DNA of 34,848 nucleotides from Methanocorpusculum sp. (lineage in GTDB: Archaea > Halobacteriota > Methanomicrobia > Methanomicrobiales > Methanocorpusculaceae). The stretch lies in the NCBI GenBank assembly GCA_029987025.1, contig DALTWQ010000001.1, positions 1 to 34,848 on the forward strand. The letters run 5' to 3'. The notes below the pieces were generated by a model, which had not been told where the DNA came from, did not search any database, and saw only the letters and a program-made list of their open reading frames with translations. The translations under genes were made by a program, and so were the position numbers. The first letter of the stretch is position 1, and every line of letters begins with the position of its first letter. Shown here piece by piece: positions 31,866 to 34,848 of this stretch.

Positions 31866-32004
31866 GTGAGACTTTTGTGAGAGTTCTGTGACACTTCTGT
31901 GACAGTTTGTGGTTTTGAATCTCTTTGTTTTGGGGTTTGTTTTAGATTCTAAGCGATTTGTGACAGTTGTGACAGTTGTGACACTTTTTTGATTTTCATG
32001 TTTG
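31866..32004. repeat. Iteron-like repeat block, right copy
   Basis: The stretch 31874-32004 matches 28711-28841 at about 95 percent, with seven mismatches counted by eye. Four 11-base GTGAG/GTGAC units start at 31866, 31877, 31888 and 31899, and three 9-base units follow at 31960, 31969 and 31978. Unlike the left side, no inverted partner or long tandem array follows it. Confidence 0.9.
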
Positions 32005-32134
32005 TATGGAAGAGGTATCCAGGGTGAATAAAATATGTGAGCAGATTAGCAGGAACAATGATTTCGAAGAACAGAAATGATGTACCGGAAAAAACTCAGA
32101 TTAAAAAAAACAGAAGATGCCTGTACTGCAGAAA

Positions 32135-32252
32135 GCAGATGAGGCGGTTTGCGGCGTTTCTCATCTGCCTCTGCGGGGTTCGTTACTTGTATGTACTGAG
32201 TAAACAGCAGACGTGTTCACTGGTTTGCGGGTTTTTGGTGAAGCACGTCTGC
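32135..32252. other. Two strong hairpins downstream of the repeat block
   Basis: GCAGATGAG (32135-32143) pairs with CTCATCTGC (32160-32168). GCAGACGTG plus TTCAC (32207-32220) pairs with GTGAA plus CACGTCTGC (32238-32252) with a single bulged G at 32243, a 14-pair stem. They lie in the 630-base gap between the ATPase and adhesin genes, where I see no convincing protein gene. Confidence 0.6.
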
Positions 32253-32270
32253 GAGTGTGTTGTGTGATAA

Positions 32271-32326
32271 ACGCAGGTGATATCCCCGGCGTTACCTGCG
32301 TGTTCGCCGGGGCGATGTTTTTCTTT
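32271..32326 (+). terminator. Two mutually exclusive hairpins followed by a T-rich run
   Basis: ACGCAGGTGA (32271-32280) pairs with TTACCTGCGT (32292-32301). CCCCGGCG (32284-32291), which is the loop of that hairpin, pairs with CGCCGGGG (32305-32312). The second stem is followed by CGATGTTTTTCTTTTTC. On the plus strand this looks like an intrinsic terminator with a competing upstream hairpin. It also lies just past the stop codon of the minus-strand adhesin gene. Confidence 0.5.
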
Positions 32327-32340
32327 TTCTACTGCCGGTT

Positions 32341-34806
32341 TTACCTTCTTCTAAGGCCGAAGAAGACTGCGGCGGCGCCTAATCCTGCAAGGATTCCGAT
32401 AAACGGTACCGGGGATGCAGATGTCTGTGTCGGCTGCGGCTTTACCGGAGATGCGACAGGTACGGCCTGTGTGGGTTCAGCGGTCGGGACTGCATTTGTC
32501 GGAACCGGAGTCGGGGTTGCAGTAAGCCAGACGGAAGCGCCGTCATTGCGGCTGCTGCTGTGTGATGAAGAAGACTGCGGCTGCGGCGTCGGTGACGGGA
32601 TTGCAGTCATACTGATTGGAACGAACGGTGAGAACGAGTCGACTCCGGTAACGGTGAAGGTATATACATCACCAGTCTGGGTATAACTCGGCTTCAGGTA
32701 TTCCCAAACACCGTTCTTCTTGTGAGCAAGATAGATGTTGGAAGGCGATGCACCGTTCAACTCGGCAGTCGTCAGATTGAACACTACAGTTGCATTGTCA
32801 GAACCAAGGTCGCCGGTAAGGGTGATGTTGAACACCGGTGTCAGTGCAGTTCTGGTGTAGGAACCATCAGAAGAAGGCCCTGCAGTGTTTGGCTCATAAG
32901 CGACAGCCACAGCGGTAACTGCTGTAGATGCATTCTGGATTGCGACACTCTTGACTGCGTTTCCATCATCATTGAACGTAGCAACCTTTGCCGAGCCGGT
33001 AGATTCAAGTGATGAATTTGTAGTTGAATACACGGTCCAGTTTGCATAAGCAGTTGTATCTGCAGTCAGCATTGATTCAAAGTTAAACACACCGGCACAT
33101 GCAGACTCGTTGTACCAGTTTTCAAAGGTATATCCTGTTTTAGTCGGGTCTGCCGGTCTTGTTGCATTAAATCCTTTGGTAATCTTCTGATTTGCGACAG
33201 CACTTCCTCCCTGAGAGTTGAAGGAAACGGTAACTGGAATCAGATATGAGGCATCTGCAAGAACTGGTGTTGTCTGCCATTTAAGGACCGGGAGCTTGTA
33301 GTTTTCATTTCCGTCATTCATCTTCCAGACGTTGTCAAAGTTCCACCCTAAGGTGTTCTGGAAGAATGACTGATTGTTCCAGAAAATACCTGATGATGCA
33401 TTGGTACCGTTCTTTAAAGATGGGCCAACATCAGTGGAAACGAGGTTTCCATTAACCAGCATTCCATCCCAGGCATAACAGTTAGAGATTGTTCCACCGA
33501 CAAAATCGCCCACTACTCTTCCATTAGGGGGGGCGGTGGTTGATGAAACAATTTCGTTCAGAGCAATACAATTATTGAGTTGTGTTCCTGACTCCAAAAC
33601 CCCAACAAGTCCACCAACCTTAGTTTTACCAGTAATATTTCCACTAGCCATAGAATTGTTGATGATAGATGTACCAGAAACAGAACCACTCAACCCACCA
33701 ACCCAATACTGGGTGGAAGTAACAGTACAATTCATAGCTGCACAACTTTCGATTCTGGATGATCCTAAGGAAGTGCCGGTTAGACCCCCAGCAGTGTAAC
33801 TAGTAGCTATAATTCTACAATCCTGTGCAATACAATTTATAATAGTTGCATATGATAAACTTCCCAAAAAACCACCAACCTGATTTTTACCATATACGGT
33901 ACAATTTATTGCTTTACAATCCACAGCTTCAGAGTTACGACATAATCCGCCTGAAAAACCTCCATTAGCGCTTCCAGTAGCATTAATCAGACAATCAAGC
34001 ACGGAGCAATTATATGCACTAAACACACATGGCGCATTCGTAAACCCGACAATGCCGCCACTGTTACCGCCAACAGTATCTATTCTCCAACCTATCACCG
34101 TCGAATGATTAACAGTAAGATTTGCTGTATTTGGATCTGCACCCTTATCTCTTCCAATATATCCAACAAGTCCTCCACCAACACTACCTACGTTCATATA
34201 CCCATCCGAAACAGAACAACCAATAATATTTACCGTCTTGTTTCCAGTAGTGGCATTAATTAGACCAACCAATGATCCAGCATAGTTTTTGGTGCTAATT
34301 ATGGAACAGTGGACCATCTGGACATAGTTCAAATCAAGATTGCCACCAGCTTCTCGAATTAACCCAAGAGTATGTTCATTTACAGTTGCATTTTCGAAAT
34401 CCTTTATGATTTTTCCATTACCATAGATTTTTCCCGTAAACGGATAGGTCATCATATAGTCTTCTGCAGTCGTAGAGAAATCCAGATTGGCATCAAGAAT
34501 CAGAACAGTACCATTGTACTTTTCTTCATCGATAGCAACTGCATTCCAGTCTGCTGCATCTTCGAGGAGATAGACATTCGGATTACTTCCTAAATTGTCA
34601 GCCGTTTTTGTTTCAACAGCTCCGGTTTCATCATTTACTACCAGGACATTATATCCTGTCAGCTCGGCATCTGTAAGCTGCTTCGGCGTTCCGCCGTCAG
34701 CACTTGCCGCGCCCACACAGAGCACTGCTGCAAGCATCAGAACCGCAGCAGCTAACACTGCGCCGCGGAAGATGCGTTTTTGTTTTGTGTTCGATTCCTT
34801 TGTCAT
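32341..34806 (-). CDS. Secreted adhesin-like surface protein with beta-helix and InlB-type repeat
   Basis: An 821-residue surface protein. I start it at ATG 34806; a TTG three codons upstream is also in frame. A signal peptide (RIFRGAVLAAAVLMLAAVLC) is followed by a long GLUG-like beta-helix with repeated VGGLVG, AGGLTG and VGGFLG turns, about residues 150-450. Then comes an InlB/Listeria-Bacteroides repeat (VSFNSQGGSAVANQKITKGF through TTAYANW), a domain typical of archaeal cell-surface proteins (YLAHKKNGVWEYLKP), a Pro/Thr/Ser-rich stalk, and a C-terminal anchor (PFIGILAGLGAAAVFFGLRR) like the PGF-CTERM class that is cut and lipid-linked by archaeosortase. Many N-x-S/T sites suggest glycosylation. 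The beta-helix part is visibly more A+T-rich than the rest of the gene. Confidence 0.88.
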   Translation of the reverse strand: MTKESNTKQKRIFRGAVLAAAVLMLAAVLCVGAASADGGTPKQLTDAELTGYNVLVVNDETGAVETKTADNLGSNPNVYLLEDAADWNAVAIDEEKYNGTVLILDANLDFSTTAEDYMMTYPFTGKIYGNGKIIKDFENATVNEHTLGLIREAGGNLDLNYVQMVHCSIISTKNYAGSLVGLINATTGNKTVNIIGCSVSDGYMNVGSVGGGLVGYIGRDKGADPNTANLTVNHSTVIGWRIDTVGGNSGGIVGFTNAPCVFSAYNCSVLDCLINATGSANGGFSGGLCRNSEAVDCKAINCTVYGKNQVGGFLGSLSYATIINCIAQDCRIIATSYTAGGLTGTSLGSSRIESCAAMNCTVTSTQYWVGGLSGSVSGTSIINNSMASGNITGKTKVGGLVGVLESGTQLNNCIALNEIVSSTTAPPNGRVVGDFVGGTISNCYAWDGMLVNGNLVSTDVGPSLKNGTNASSGIFWNNQSFFQNTLGWNFDNVWKMNDGNENYKLPVLKWQTTPVLADASYLIPVTVSFNSQGGSAVANQKITKGFNATRPADPTKTGYTFENWYNESACAGVFNFESMLTADTTAYANWTVYSTTNSSLESTGSAKVATFNDDGNAVKSVAIQNASTAVTAVAVAYEPNTAGPSSDGSYTRTALTPVFNITLTGDLGSDNATVVFNLTTAELNGASPSNIYLAHKKNGVWEYLKPSYTQTGDVYTFTVTGVDSFSPFVPISMTAIPSPTPQPQSSSSHSSSRNDGASVWLTATPTPVPTNAVPTAEPTQAVPVASPVKPQPTQTSASPVPFIGILAGLGAAAVFFGLRRR

Positions 34807-34848
34807 GTTTTTCAAGACCTGTTTTTTCTTTCTTCCTGAAAGGTGCCG

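Noticed and set aside
32037..32267. 76-residue GTG-started frame with CLYC and CLC motifs
   Set aside because: It spans two strong hairpins, lacks a convincing ribosome-binding site, and its composition changes abruptly; a real small protein cannot be fully excluded.
28676..32340. Insertion sequence or transposon
   Set aside because: There is no transposase-like frame, and the repeats are internal iteron-type units rather than terminal repeats with a target duplication.
1..34848. tRNA or rRNA genes
   Set aside because: No cloverleaf with a TTCGA-type arm and no rRNA-like blocks were noticed when reading both strands; a dedicated tRNA scan was not possible here.

Overview
The window looks like a chromosomal segment of a methanogenic euryarchaeon, most likely of the order Methanomicrobiales; a Methanocorpusculum-like organism is my guess and is not proven here. 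The domain call rests on an archaeal aspartyl-tRNA synthetase, the small (DP1) subunit of DNA polymerase D, an Orc1/Cdc6 initiator, deoxyhypusine synthase, a core-MetE methionine synthase and a hexulose-phosphate synthase/RraA fusion. Several genes also have TATA boxes about 25-32 bases ahead of the start codon with little or no leader. The methanogen call rests mainly on a clear methanogenesis marker protein 8 (DUF2099). No searches or alignments were run; family calls come from reading motifs.

Layout. 118-4414: a receptor/transport cluster. A large membrane protein joins an NRAMP-like half to a LytS-type 5TM receptor domain, is translationally coupled to a membrane-anchored periplasmic-binding protein, and diverges from a BMP-family binding protein across one palindromic TATA box. 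4565-10657: housekeeping and metabolism (aspS, an AzgA-like purine permease, a tiny membrane protein, methionine synthase, a patatin-like lipase, an acidic protein of unknown function). 10824-17103 (minus strand): cdc6, an Lrp/AsnC regulator, an aminotransferase, polymerase D small subunit and an MFS exporter run head to tail. 17104-17750 is a probable replication origin beside cdc6, with two families of short repeats and an A+T-rich stretch. On its other side lies a strongly G-depleted tract that runs into a DUF1624 membrane acyltransferase gene.

19185-28675: a TPR protein coupled to the HPS/RraA fusion, an AAA/DUF4143 ATPase preceded by a 23-bp tandem repeat, deoxyhypusine synthase, a pilin-like protein, marker protein 8, a second DUF1624 protein, a PiT phosphate transporter with a long and possibly regulated leader, and a DUF475/TerC-like membrane protein.

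28676-32340 is the most unusual part. It holds iteron-like GTGAC/GTCAC repeats in direct, inverted and tandem arrangement, with a 131-bp block repeated on both sides of a two-gene unit that encodes a phage/plasmid-type primase-associated ATPase. This resembles the replication module of an integrated or domesticated replicon, although no integrase, transposase or attachment site was seen. The window ends in a large secreted adhesin-like surface protein (32341-34806) with beta-helix repeats and a C-terminal anchor, whose 3' side carries several strong, partly mutually exclusive hairpins.
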